From: Jaapia argillacea MUCL 33604 | Lineage: Eukaryota; Basidiomycota; Agaricomycetes; Jaapiales; Jaapiaceae | NCBI GenBank assembly: GCA_000697665.1 | Contig: KL197759.1 | Location: 96,928-160,927 of the forward strand | Reading direction: 5' to 3' | Length of the DNA: 64,000 nucleotides | Shown: one piece after another, positions 47,339 to 57,523 of the stretch | Layout of the letters: every line of letters starts with the position of its first letter | Numbering within the stretch: the first letter of the stretch is position 1 | Program-made: the position numbers and the translations under genes | Notes under the pieces: model-generated | Told to the model about the DNA's origin: nothing | The model's database searches: none | What the model saw: the letters and a program-made list of their open reading frames with translations, nothing else

Positions 47339-48022
47339 ATGGCAAGGACCAAGAGTACCGCACGACAAACTACCGGAGGAAAAGTTCCTCGAAACCAGGT
47401 TTGTCGTCTCCCCTTGACTCGCCGCTCGTTGTTGACTAGAGTGTGTGCCCCGCTCGCCCTAAAGCTTGCCGCAAAGCGTGCCCGTAAGACTATACAGGTC
47501 AGCCTTGTTTCACGAGAAAACCTTCCACCGGTTCCATGGAAGTACTGACCTTGACCATTGATACCCTACCCCCCCATCGGCGGCGTGAAGAGTCCCCTTC
47601 GTTTCCGCCCCGGAACCGTTGCTCTCCGCGAGATTAGGACCTACCAACGGTCCACGGACTTACTTATCCGGAGAGTACCTTTCCAACGGCTGGTGCGCGA
47701 GATCGCGCAGGGATTCAAGGTTCATGCACCTTCCTTCCTTCAATCCCTTGCTGGAATCACACTCCTGATTACTGCACTGTTTACTCTAGGCGGATGTTCG
47801 GTTCCAATCCTCTGCCCTCGCTGCTCTGCAGGAAGCTGCAGAATCCTATCTCGTGTCGGTTTTCGAAGATACTAAGCTTGCAGCACTTCATGCAAAGCGT
47901 GTCACCATGTTGGTCCACTTCTCAGCCTCACTTTTCTCTCACCCACGCTGACCTGCTGTGTTGAAAGCCAACCTAAAGATCTTGCGTTAGCTAGACGATT
48001 AAGAGAGGGTCGGAGGTGGTAA
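47339..48022 (+). CDS. divergent histone H3-like protein with shortened tail
   Basis: Five exons can be joined with GT-AG introns into a 131-residue frame: 47339-47398, 47465-47497, 47591-47719, 47790-47908, 47968-48022. The tail reads [20 protein letters not shown], so K9 is Gln and K18 is Asn while K4, K14, K23 and K27 remain. Exon 3 has no acceptor at the place used by the normal H3 gene; the nearest usable AG gives ARKTIQ joined to [10 protein letters not shown], deleting the segment with GGVK36. The fold domain is well kept ([44 protein letters not shown]) but with K56R and K64R, and it ends LREGRRW instead of LRGERS. Loop 1 is not lengthened, so it is not a CENP-A. It is either a fast-evolving variant or an early pseudogene. 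Confidence 0.65.
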
Positions 48023-48818
48023 TAAATGGCCAAGCCTTATGCAGTTTCACCTCTTGTGACTGCCTCTGGTGTGGGCCTTGTGTTAGCCGTTATGTCGAGT
48101 TCTTTGCTGTCCCTTAGGATTGCTATGTATTCCTATAATATCTAATTTCCCTTGCTCTTTGGACTTACGACCACCCTTGCCAACTTGAACATGTTCCAGT
48201 GAGCCTTCGAAGCGGCAAGTTGAGCGTGTGAATTACCGTAGGCAGGTGGGAGGAACCCGCCCTGCGTTTTCCTCCATACCTCCAGGCATCCATCGTACCT
48301 ACTGAGAAGATGTCTGCATCCGAATCTCCTTGTAGTATCTCCTTCTCTCTGATGGATGGTGCTTGTTATCGAGTAACTTTTGTGTCCTTCCAAGTCGCGC
48401 CCGGCCTGACAACAATCGAAACCTGCCCACTTCGCTTTTTGTCACCTCTCTGATCCACCTTCCCTGTCTCGATGAATCAAAAGAACACTCGGCCAGACAC
48501 CAATAATGTTGTAAATCTATCAACTCGGTCCTATGCAACGTCGACTACCTTGTTAAATTCTTGTCGTGGGAACAACGGCTGCCCCACCTACCTCGAGTGG
48601 CGCCTCCTCCTCCTTCAACTAAACAATACCAATCTATTCTCCAGCAACGGATTTCGCACCCCGGCATCACGATCTTAGTCTTAGAATTCCTTTATATAAG
48701 CCATGACCGACGTGGAAGATGTCAAAGCGTACTCCCCCTGGTTTCTGCAGAGCATTGACCCTCTTGACCACAACATTCGCACCGCACTGTGCTTTGACCT
48801 CCCTTATACCGGAATACC
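48023..48818. other. intergenic; promoter of the membrane/disordered protein
   Basis: No gene recognised. TTTATATAAG near 48689-48699 is a probable TATA box for the gene starting at 48819. Confidence 0.4.
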
Positions 48819-51800
48819 ATGGAGGTCTCCTCAATCCAAGCACCTCACTACTCTCCTACTACACCATCCCCTCCATCATCACTTCTCGGACACACTTGCA
48901 ACTCGATCATCTCATTCTTCACCCTCACCACCCTGTATACAATATCATTCATGATATCGTCCTCGGCAGCTATTCAAACCTCTCGATACGCATCCGCATT
49001 GCTCGTGAAATGCCAAGATTCATTCTCCGAAACCGAATACCTCGTGGCGAGACTTGTCGTCTTACCCATAGGAGTCTGGCTCAGTTGGGCGATTCTCTTC
49101 GCCACAGGCGTCGGCGTACTGAACCAAAAATTTCTGGGGAGCTCCCGTGTTTGGCCTTTGAAGTTCGCAGGGACCGAAGCTCGCCGCTCTATTGAGCAGG
49201 ACTTGGATAGCTGGCGCACCTCATCGTCGATCCCCGCCCCAAAGGTTAACGTTCTCCCTGCCGCCGCGTGGCTTAATTTCATGCTATGGATCCTGCTTCA
49301 AATCTTCCAAGGTGTCATGTCACTTCTCGGGAGCTGCTTCCCGCCACTGGAGCACCCGCCTTCCCTCTCGGTATTGCAAGAGACCCGTGCGATCAGACCC
49401 CCAGCTCCCCGCCATGGTGTCTTCATGGTCGCGTTCGCTGCTAGTAGATTCATGGGAAGACTCAGATTGTTGAAGTTCTCTCGCCGACACCTTCTGACAG
49501 TGGATTTGGAATCTTCAAAGTCAAAACCAAGACGCATGCCTGCAGGTGTGTAACAACTTTAGACTTGTACCTGATGGTTACTGACGACAGTCCTCCCCCA
49601 TTCCACTTTCCGACTCTGTTGGGCTCGCAGATTGGATAGGACCCCTCGTATGCGTGGCGACTACCGACCCACGCTGCTATTGCACCGCATGTAGAAAGGT
49701 CTCCTCGTACGTGTTCTCTCCCTATCTTTGGATCGTCATTGGTCGACCCATGTGCTCTAGAAGAAAAGAAGGCGGGTCGCCGCCAGTTCGCCCTCCCCCA
49801 AGCCCTATCCGCCCGTCGTTCTCCGTGGTCGAACCAGTCCGTTCTCGGCGACCATCTTTCGACAATAGGGCACGAACTCCATTGCTGCCTTTTAGAGACG
49901 CTCTGGAGACATTACATGAACCTTCGACAAAAGACGCCTCACCTCATGCTGAAAACGTTGCTTCATCTTCGCCTCTGGGAAATCATGGCCTAGCAGAAGC
50001 TCTGGCTAAAATGAGAGAAGCTGTGGTGACTTCGAGAGGGAAAGGAAAGCCACCTACCTCGGATATTCTCGACGTCCCTCCCAAAATTACCCCTGAGTCT
50101 TGTGGTCCATTACGACCCTCACTCCTGCTTCCTGGATTCTCCACACCTGCCCGTTCTGTGTCAGGGACGTCCTTGGGTAGTCTGACGTTTGGTTCCTCGC
50201 CGTCTTCGACATCTTCGACTGATCTTCCGGTGACTCCAAATGATAATGTACGCAGTTCTCACCACTTGCGTATCGCAACCGAACAACTAACACCATATCA
50301 GGCGCCTCTGAGGCCATTTCTCAGTGTTTTCAACACCCCACTCAATATTCCAACAAAACTGCCTGTGGGATTTGTACCTCTTACTCCGTATGGCGCGAGT
50401 AACCCACTAGGTAGCCCTATCGTCCTTCTTGACAAGAGATCTCGCCAGGAGGTTAGGGATGTTCCAGAGTTTTACGAAGAGTGTCCAATCAACGATGGGC
50501 AGAGATACCAAGACGAAGATCCGTTGCAGAAGGAATACGAATCTGATGGTGACGACCCTATGGATTCAACGACCGAGCCAGGAGTCGAGAAATTGGTTGA
50601 GGACGTTCAGAAATTGCGCGTATTCGACCTGGCAGATTATGATGCTTTCATGTCGGACGTATACATTGGCGATAGGACGCAGAAACCGCTGGCGGAAGGC
50701 ACAGCAGTGATTGAGGTAGAAACGCCGCCACCTTCGCCTCGAGATCCCGTCCCAGGTATCACCGCATCGAGGTGGGCCTCCGCCACAGACCCACCTGGTA
50801 CCAAATCTAAACCCTCCAAGGCCGCTCCGTCGAAGGCTATCCAGGATGTACCTCCACGAAGCGATTGTGATACTACAAAGTGTCATACTCCTTCCACTTC
50901 GCCAGCGGAAGGGTCCGTTTCGAACGCTACTTCATCGAAGTCCATCCAACCTGGACCCGCATGGACTCAGCCAGTCTGCATTACCGCCATCTCAAAGCCG
51001 CAGGAGCGCCAGAAAGGTTCAAGCATCTCTCAAGTTAGTGCTGGGCTCGCAAAGCTAGCGGAAGATGGGTCACCAAAATCCCCAACACCCGCAATTGACA
51101 AGAAGGGGAAGGGAAAGGAAAGAGAGGTTCCTTTGCCCTCATCGTTGACCAGGAAAGCTGCTCCTGTACCGACGGCAGCCCTCTCAGAGACGCGGAATCC
51201 ACAGGGCTTTCTCCAGGTGCCCTCTCCGCCTCGTCGTGGTAAACAACGAAGTGGTAGTTCATCTCCAGTTGCAAGCACCTCCAAACTCGCACCGCAATCT
51301 TTGACGGTACCACTGAGCCCGATCCGACCTCTCACTATCCGTCCGAAATCTCCACAGGCCTCAAATTTCACGGAAGCTGACGGAGCCGTGTCCCCTCCCC
51401 CTGGGGTGACGACTTCGGACACGGGTAGAGAGACGAAAATCATCATTACAATCATTCCTCCGACTCCACCGACTCCACCATTATCTCAGCCCACCCTGAA
51501 TAACAGCCCCACTCTTCTATCGCCCCTAATAATCCCTACACCTCTCTCGCCCAACGCGACGCATGTTGACGCTACGGAACCGGAAGCGTCAGGTTTACGA
51601 GTTGACTCGGTCGTGGACTTACTCAACGCTGCTGATGCTGCGACAGCCGCCTTCGAGGCTCTTCCCGAAGCCGAGCAACTGCGACAGAAACGAGTAATGC
51701 ACTCTTCGATCTTGCAAGTCGCCATTGACGAGGCGCGGGAAGTGTTCAAACCTACTCCCTTATCGGAAGAGGAATTGGACATTTTTGCTGCGTTTCTAGA

Positions 51801-52020
51801 AGGAGAGCTTGAAGTGGTGCCTGACAGTCCACCTTTGGGTGATCTGGTACATGATTTAGTGGCTGCGATTGATGAAGTTGAAAGTGAATCTCCTGGAGAG
51901 CGAGATGAAGCCTTAGATAGGGGTCGAGGAGGGCTTGCCCAGTCTAATGATGGGACGTTTTGGGAGTATGAGTTGATGGGTTTGGAACAGTCGGTCACTG
52001 CGGTTGCGAAGGCCAGTTGA
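48819..52020 (+). CDS. membrane-anchored protein with long disordered C-terminus
   Basis: MEVSSIQAPHYSPTTPSPPS is followed by hydrophobic segments near residues 28-50, 75-100 and 150-170 (the last AWLNFMLWILLQIFQGVMSL), so a membrane location is likely. Two introns then join the halves: about 49548-49630 (GTGTGT...GCAG) giving MPADWIGPLVCVATTDPRCY, and about 49709-49765 (GTACGT...CTAG) giving CRKVSSRKEGGSPPVRPPPS. The remaining roughly 750 residues are Ser/Pro/Thr-rich with an acidic end, including EVETPPPSPRDPVPG and ESPGERDEALDRGRGG. A short conserved-looking helix lies near LRVDSVVDLLNAADAATAAF. I recognise no family. The first ATG after the TATA box was not used because it leads to an 83-codon frame without features. 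Confidence 0.65.
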
Positions 52021-53548
52021 GTAGGTTTCAGTTTGGGACTGAGGTGGTTGTCCTGCATACGCCGGACGCGATGCTCTGCGGTAGTATGGCGAGGAGTGGT
52101 CTTCATGTTGATAAAGATTGGGTGCGGATAAACTGTGAGGGGTAGAAATTTAACTTGTACGATTGCGGTATTGTTCGCTGCCTACCAGTTCTAGATAGTG
52201 CATCTGGTTTCTGGATGGAATAGAATTACGTGGAGATCCTCAGACTCGAGGAGAGTCAGCCAGAGCTAAGCAAACACACAGAAGGATCTCACCAAGGTAT
52301 CTAGAGGTCACCCGCCGAGCATCAGTTTGAACTCGGAATCTGGATTATAACCTTGTTCCTCCGACCTGTAGGCAAAGCTGCCGTTCTCTTGAGAATTATC
52401 CTTCACAGCATATTTCAAGCAATGCACAGGTAGGGATAGGATTCCATTTGAGCAAGAATACTCGCAGAGGCAGTTGGCCAGACGAAGAGAAGTTTTCATC
52501 AGTTGTGACTATTTCCTGCAATCTCCGACTCCCCCTTGATTACGCCCATCATTCACACCATGATCTCACCATGATCCCAACCGCAAAGCCCGCAATAATG
52601 GTGTCCCAACTCACGAATTTTGCCCATCTCCAAATCCACATTGTCGCAACCAGAAACCAATTAGCAAAAACGGACGTTCCTTTCAATCCGAAGTTTCCGC
52701 CATTCAAATCGCCAGAATAGCATCAAGTTTGTTCGCTCTCCGGTTTCGGTGACACTTATGCTAGAGCACATCCAGCGTTCAGATTGTCGTTTCTCCAATG
52801 GGGTGTAATTGCAGTGAATGGACGGTTGCATGATCGGGGAGAAGTTCGTATATTCACAACTTCACGCGCACTGCAGTGCCCGGGAGATGTACCTGGAGTC
52901 GCAGTACGTTCTCGTCACTCGTACCTGTTTTCTACCGGAGTTCCGACCATCTTTCTGGATCTAGCTATACTTGTGATTCATCCCCCTGAGGGCCTCTTCT
53001 CCTTCCCACAGAGTATGATCAACCCCATAGCCATTTCCAGGGACCGGACTTGCCCAGCATCCGGTGAAGTGCCGGTTCCTCGACTCCATCGAGTATTCCT
53101 CACTCGATGACCATACTGTTCAAGCATCTCTACTTCTTGGAACATCGAAACACGGGCCCCTTCATCTCGTGGCGCATTGCAACGCAAGCCATCAACGCCG
53201 CAGTGTCTGATATCGCATCGATCTGGCATCTCGCGTCCAATTTGCATAAGCACGTGATCGCGTTGGTGGTCTGTTGACCGCGACTTCTTGTTCTCCATTG
53301 GCCACGTTGGGTGCTTCGCCGCCCAAGGTCCGGACACGATGTCGAGCTTGATTTTATTGTCTCCTATCCTCCGGTTCGGCCTTCGCCATCTGCATATTAA
53401 AGCTTATTCGAGTTGATTGTGGGCGACCTTGTTGTGTGGCCACCTCATCTCATCTCCAATCCCATCGCAGCCTGAACCGTCCCTCATCCTCGTTTTAGGG
53501 GTGTTTTCGACTCAAGTCCTCGGTGCCGCATTGTAGTGTTCGCTGGAC
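52021..53548. other. intergenic, no gene recognised
   Basis: About 1.5 kb. A minus-strand frame of 119 codons (52978-53337) and a plus-strand frame of 108 codons (52784-53110) overlap each other; neither resembles a known protein. Confidence 0.35.
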
Positions 53549-54444
53549 ATGGCTTCGTCTCTCCCACCATCATTCTCAAGGGTGTCTGGCCGATGCCCCA
53601 ACACAATAACAACGACGGGCGCCGATTCCAGTTCGAGTGCGGGTGCGGGTGCGGGTGCGGGATACTCGAAAAGGCCTACACTCCCTCCTATCCACGTATC
53701 GACTTTACACCAAATTCCGGATGCCATGTCATCGATGTTGTTCACCCCATCACCATATACTGCTTCATCGTCGCAGTCATTATCGATGTCCTTGTCCCCA
53801 ATCGTGACGATTAACCTCGGAGCTGAGAGTCCAAGTGACCTCGCCGCTGGCTATGGGTCTTTTGTGGAGGATGGTTGGGAGAGGTTTGGTTTTGTTAGGA
53901 GTGAGGTTTCGCAGGAGAATGTAGAAGAAAAGGAGGCGTGTGGATTTTGGTGAGTTTGTTGACCATATCTATTCTCTGGGCGTCGCTGACGAACGAACCT
54001 CTACGACGATTGCAATTAAAGTCTGCAACATGCGCGAGCTCCTATCCGGATGGAATGTTGTCAGCGACTAGTATGTTCTGAACATATATCACCAGATGTG
54101 AGTCTCCACTTTGTCATCACCCCTACCCTCCACGATCTCATCCAATCGTCCACTAGTGGTTCTATCTGGACGAATCGGACGACAGTGGTCGCTGTCCCTC
54201 GTGTAAATCCTCCGACCTTTCATCAAAATCTGGTCCACCGCTCCCATCTTCCACTACCTCCCCCTCCTTCTTATTACCACATATATTGGCCCTACTCTAT
54301 GGGACGACGATTGGAGGGAATCACGAAGATGTCGAGATGGGACCGACTGATGAGGATGAGTGGGATAGAGTCACCCTTGGGAAGAGGATATGGAGGTTCG
54401 CCGGTGTTGGTGTGGTTTTGTTCGTCCTATTATCGAAAGCATAG
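53549..54444 (+). CDS. RING-like Cys-rich zinc-finger protein with C-terminal membrane anchor
   Basis: Seen only after splicing. Exon 1 (MASSLPPSFSRVSGRCPNTI...) is Ser-rich, contains an (Ala-Gly)n run encoded by a GCGGGT repeat, then GYGSFVEDGWERFGFV. Intron 1 (about 53948-54021, GTGAGT...AAAG) joins EACGF to CLQHARAPIRMECCQRLVCS. Intron 2 (about 54099-54165, GTGAGT...CTAG) joins EHISPD to WFYLDESDDSGRCPSCKSSD. The ligand pattern CxxC, CC, C-x-x-H, CPSC suggests a RING-like or other zinc fold. The C-terminus has LLPHILALLYGTTIGG and a final helix RIWRFAGVGVVLFVLLSKA, a tail anchor. It may be a membrane-bound ubiquitin ligase; this is inference. Confidence 0.7.
53638..53661 (+). repeat. GCGGGT hexanucleotide microsatellite in a coding exon
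   Basis: Four tandem units of GCGGGT, in frame, coding for an Ala-Gly run in the zinc-finger protein. Confidence 0.85.
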
Positions 54445-54615
54445 CGGATGGATGGGATTGGTTTACATTGTGTATTATCGATATGTAGCTTGGTTTGTAC
54501 TACTATTTTGTTTAGGGATTTGGGTCACTTGTAATATTGGTCTGTATTGTTGGGCGGCTATGAGCTGGCTGTTGGTCCTGCGATTATAGTGGAGAAGAGG
54601 CTGCTCTGATCGTAA

Positions 54616-54686
54616 GCATTAATGGGGTAGTGGTAACCTGGGTCGTTGCCATCGACCCGCCGGGGGTTCGATTCCCTCTTAATGCA
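54616..54686 (+). tRNA. tRNA-Gly(GCC)
   Basis: The acceptor stem GCATTAA pairs perfectly with TTAATGC, with discriminator A. The anticodon stem GGTCG/CGACC closes the seven-base loop TTGCCAT with anticodon GCC. The T arm contains the GGTTCGATTCC core. No intron; 71 bases. A T4 run follows near 54709. It lies in the short gap between the zinc-finger gene and the glutathione transferase pair. Confidence 0.93.
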
Positions 54687-54939
54687 TAATATTGTGCTAC
54701 CCTGACTTTTGTTCCAAACTCATTGAAGCAATGTAGCTGAATCAAAACACGGTCCTGACGTCTGCGAACATCATTCAGTATCCACAGGTTCCAGCTTTGA
54801 TCGTCCCGAGTACCTGACCGAATCGCCAGCCATGACCCATTATCGTTTTGCGTTATCTCACAGCGCCCCGCGCCGAATCGATTGGATGTCACTAAAACTT
54901 ATATGTATGCCTAGCTAACAACTTAGAATGATCCCTTTA

Positions 54940-55764
54940 CTAAACTACGACCTGCCACTTCTCGAAAGCCTCCAACATCTTTCCCCACCTTCCCTCATCC
55001 CAAGTCAAAACACTCTTCCACGCCTCGCTGTCCTCACCCAGGATCAACTTGAACCACAGCAAGAACGAAACAATGAACACATCCACGAACGTCACCTCCT
55101 TCCCAATTACGAAATCACCTTCTCCATCTCTGTTTTTCTTGAACCAGCCATCAACCAACGACCAACCCCTCCTAACCAACCCCCAAGTCTCCTTCCTCTC
55201 TTTTCCCTCCGGACAAAGTTCCTCCAACGTCTTCCCAAATCTCGCCTCCCTAGTCCTCCTGAAGTAATCTTGAGAAAGCTCGCCTGGGTTTAGACGATCG
55301 TGGGTGGCTGGTAACAAGATCACCCAGACGTTACTCAGGGCTAAATCTTGGAGTGCACGGACAAACCCTGCTTGAAGCGCTGCGCTGCCTTTGGGGAATA
55401 GAGGGATCGTGTCCGGGTATTGAGCATCGAGGTATTCAGCGATTGCGTAGGAGTCGGAGACGACGGCGTTTGTGGAGGGGTCATGGATTACGGGGAGAGT
55501 ATAGTGGGGCCGACCATCTGGTTTGGTGTCAGTTGCTTTTGCTCCCAGTTTGAGAAGCGCGGGTTCGATCTCTGTGTATTCGAGCCATACTGTTTTGTAT
55601 GGTATTCCTTTAATATTCAGCGCGAACCTGTGCATCCTAATGTGAACTCGCACATTGATAGGGCTGGATGGTGGTACTGACCTTGCTTTCCAAGTGTTTG
55701 GGGACCACGCCCGATCTTTGATTGACGCAGCTGGGATATCGTAAAGGGTAATCACGTTCGACAT
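54940..55764 (-). CDS. glutathione S-transferase 1 (tandem pair)
   Basis: The start at 55764 (MSNVITLYDIPAASIKDRAW) leads to a thioredoxin-like N-terminal domain. A single intron (about 55682-55629, GTCAGT...ACAG) joins NTWKA to RFALNIKGIPYKTVWLEY. The glutathione-binding stretch YTLPVIHDPSTNAVVSDSYA carries the cis-Pro and the Asp-Ser pair. The all-helical C-terminal domain ends DEGRWGKMLEAFEKWQVVV. It is about 255 residues, normal for a GST. It conjugates glutathione to electrophiles or reduces glutathionyl compounds; the class looks like the Ure2p or FuA groups of basidiomycetes, and I cannot choose. An ATG 24 bases upstream is in frame, but the paralogue lacks that extension. Confidence 0.9.
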   Translation of the reverse strand: MSNVITLYDIPAASIKDRAWSPNTWKARSVPPSSPINVRVHIRMHRFALNIKGIPYKTVWLEYTEIEPALLKLGAKATDTKPDGRPHYTLPVIHDPSTNAVVSDSYAIAEYLDAQYPDTIPLFPKGSAALQAGFVRALQDLALSNVWVILLPATHDRLNPGELSQDYFRRTREARFGKTLEELCPEGKERKETWGLVRRGWSLVDGWFKKNRDGEGDFVIGKEVTFVDVFIVSFLLWFKLILGEDSEAWKSVLTWDEGRWGKMLEAFEKWQVVV

Positions 55765-56327
55765 CTTGTCTTGTTCGCTAACCTGCATGGCCTAGGTGAC
55801 TGCTCTTCTTATACTACTCTTGTGCCGCATTACAAAGGCTACTTGTCAAGCAGAGCGATAGCCGATCTTTGAAATCAAATTGTCATGTGGGGTACCTGGT
55901 TGGCTTGGCCCTGCCCCTCCATGCACTGGTGTCTTGCTCTTGTTACGAGATGATGGCACGGGGCCTCTTGATGAAGCGGAACACCGACGGCGTCAATGGG
56001 ACTAGTCGACGTACTTACCCCATGACGAGGAATCATTGCTATGCAAACTTCAGGCGTTGTGGTCGCAAGGTGCGTCCAAATCGGCGACAAAGTTGTTGCA
56101 GGCGATACTTACTCTCGTTTGTACACTTCCCTTCCAGGCTTTCCAGCTCCCGATCCTCCCAAGAACCTGGCCGAACCGCCAGTTATATATATAACCCATG
56201 ACCACCCTGCTGCCGCACCCAGCATGAGCCTTGTCGCACCTAATAACTTTCAAGCTGTTGGATGCCACTGAAGTATCCCATAGTCAACAGTTGGAATGAC
56301 CCTTTACATAATCCACAAATATATCAC
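55765..56327. other. spacer between the GST copies, itself duplicated
   Basis: The block after gene 1 (CTTATACTACTCTTG near 55805, through CGATCTTTGAAATC near 55875) recurs after gene 2 near 57181-57255. Blocks near 55980-56100 recur near 57325-57430. The duplication therefore covers gene plus upstream flank. The repeated TATAAGAAG (minus) is the probable core promoter. No other gene is seen. Confidence 0.55.
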
Positions 56328-57149
56328 CTAAACTACGACCTGCCACTTCTCGAAAACCTCCAACAATTTCCCCCAACGTCCCTCATCCCATGTCAAAATA
56401 GTTTTCCACGCCTCACTATCCTCACCCAAGATCAGCTTGAACCACAACAAGGACGATACAATGAACACATCCACGAACGTCACCTCCCTCCCAGTCACGA
56501 AACCATCTTCCCCATCTCTATTCTTTTTGAACCAGCCATCAACCAATGACCATCCTCTTCTAACCAATTCCCAAGTCTCCTCCCTCTCTTTTCCCTCCGG
56601 ACAAAACTCCTCCAACTTCTTACCGAAATTCGCCTCCCTAGTCCTCCTGAAGTAATCTTGAGAAATTGGGTTTAGTCGACCGTGGGTGACTGGTAACAGA
56701 ATCACCCGGACGTTACTCAGGGCTACATCCTGGAATGCACGGATAAACCCTGCTTGAAGCGCTGCGCTGCCTTTAGGGAATAGAGGTGTTGTGTCGGGAT
56801 ATTGAGCATCAAGGTATTCAGCGATCGCGTACGAGTCGGAGACGATGGCGTTTGTAGAGGGGTCATGGATTACGGGGAGAGTATAGTGGGGACGACCATC
56901 TACTTTGGTATCTGTTGGCTTTGCTCCTAGTTTGAGGAGTGTAGGTTCGATCTCTGGGTATTCGAGCCATATTGTTTTGTATGGTATCCCTTTGATATTC
57001 AGCGCCAGCCTGTATATCCGTCCAACGTGAACTCGCACATTGATGGGGGTAGATGGTGGTACTGACCTTACTTTCCAAGTGTTTGGAGACCACGCCCCAC
57101 CTTTGATTGACGCAGCTGGGATATCGTAAAAGGTGATCACGTTCGACAT
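56328..57149 (-). CDS. glutathione S-transferase 2 (tandem pair)
   Basis: Close paralogue of the gene at 54940, most residues identical. The start at 57149 is MSNVITFYDIPAASIKGGAW. The same intron (about 57067-57010) joins NTWKV to RLALNIKGIPYKTIWLEY, and VIHDPSTNAIVSDSYAIA and the terminal KWQVVV are retained. Differences include loss of GE in LNPISQDYF versus LNPGELSQDYF. No disruption was noticed, so both copies should be active. Expected cytosolic detoxification role, substrate unknown. Confidence 0.9.
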   Translation of the reverse strand: MSNVITFYDIPAASIKGGAWSPNTWKVRSVPPSTPINVRVHVGRIYRLALNIKGIPYKTIWLEYPEIEPTLLKLGAKPTDTKVDGRPHYTLPVIHDPSTNAIVSDSYAIAEYLDAQYPDTTPLFPKGSAALQAGFIRAFQDVALSNVRVILLPVTHGRLNPISQDYFRRTREANFGKKLEEFCPEGKEREETWELVRRGWSLVDGWFKKNRDGEDGFVTGREVTFVDVFIVSSLLWFKLILGEDSEAWKTILTWDEGRWGKLLEVFEKWQVVV

Positions 57150-57523
57150 CTTCGCTGTACCTCCATGACGTTAGGGGACCTGTCTTCTTATACTACTCTT
57201 GCGATGCATTACAAAGGTTACTTATCAAGCAGAGCGATGGCCGATCTTTGAAATCCATGATCATGGGGATTGACTTGGCCGTTCACAAACCGATGATGGC
57301 ATAGAGTCGTAACTTAGATGGGGCGGAACACCAACGGGATCAGTTGGACCACACAACGTGGCGAGCACGACTCTGGGCACGAAGGGATTCTCATCATTAT
57401 GGTGTTCCCGAGGTGCATCCAAGTTGGCGAGAAAGGCGCGGGGAAGATCAGAACAAAACTTCACCAAGAACACTTATTCACCCTCAGGATCGACCTCTGG
57501 CACAACCCAATCAAAATCAATTG
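57150..57523. other. spacer between GST 2 and the K+ channel gene
   Basis: Contains the duplicated GST upstream flank (to about 57440). Nothing else is recognised. Confidence 0.45.

Noticed and set aside
47339-48022. The H3-like gene as a centromeric CENP-A
   Set aside because: The tail is still clearly H3-like (ARTK, GGK, ARK) and loop 1 is not extended, so it is closer to ordinary H3.
52978-53337. A 119-codon minus-strand frame in the 52-53.5 kb gap
   Set aside because: No recognised domain, and a comparable frame lies on the opposite strand over part of the same bases.
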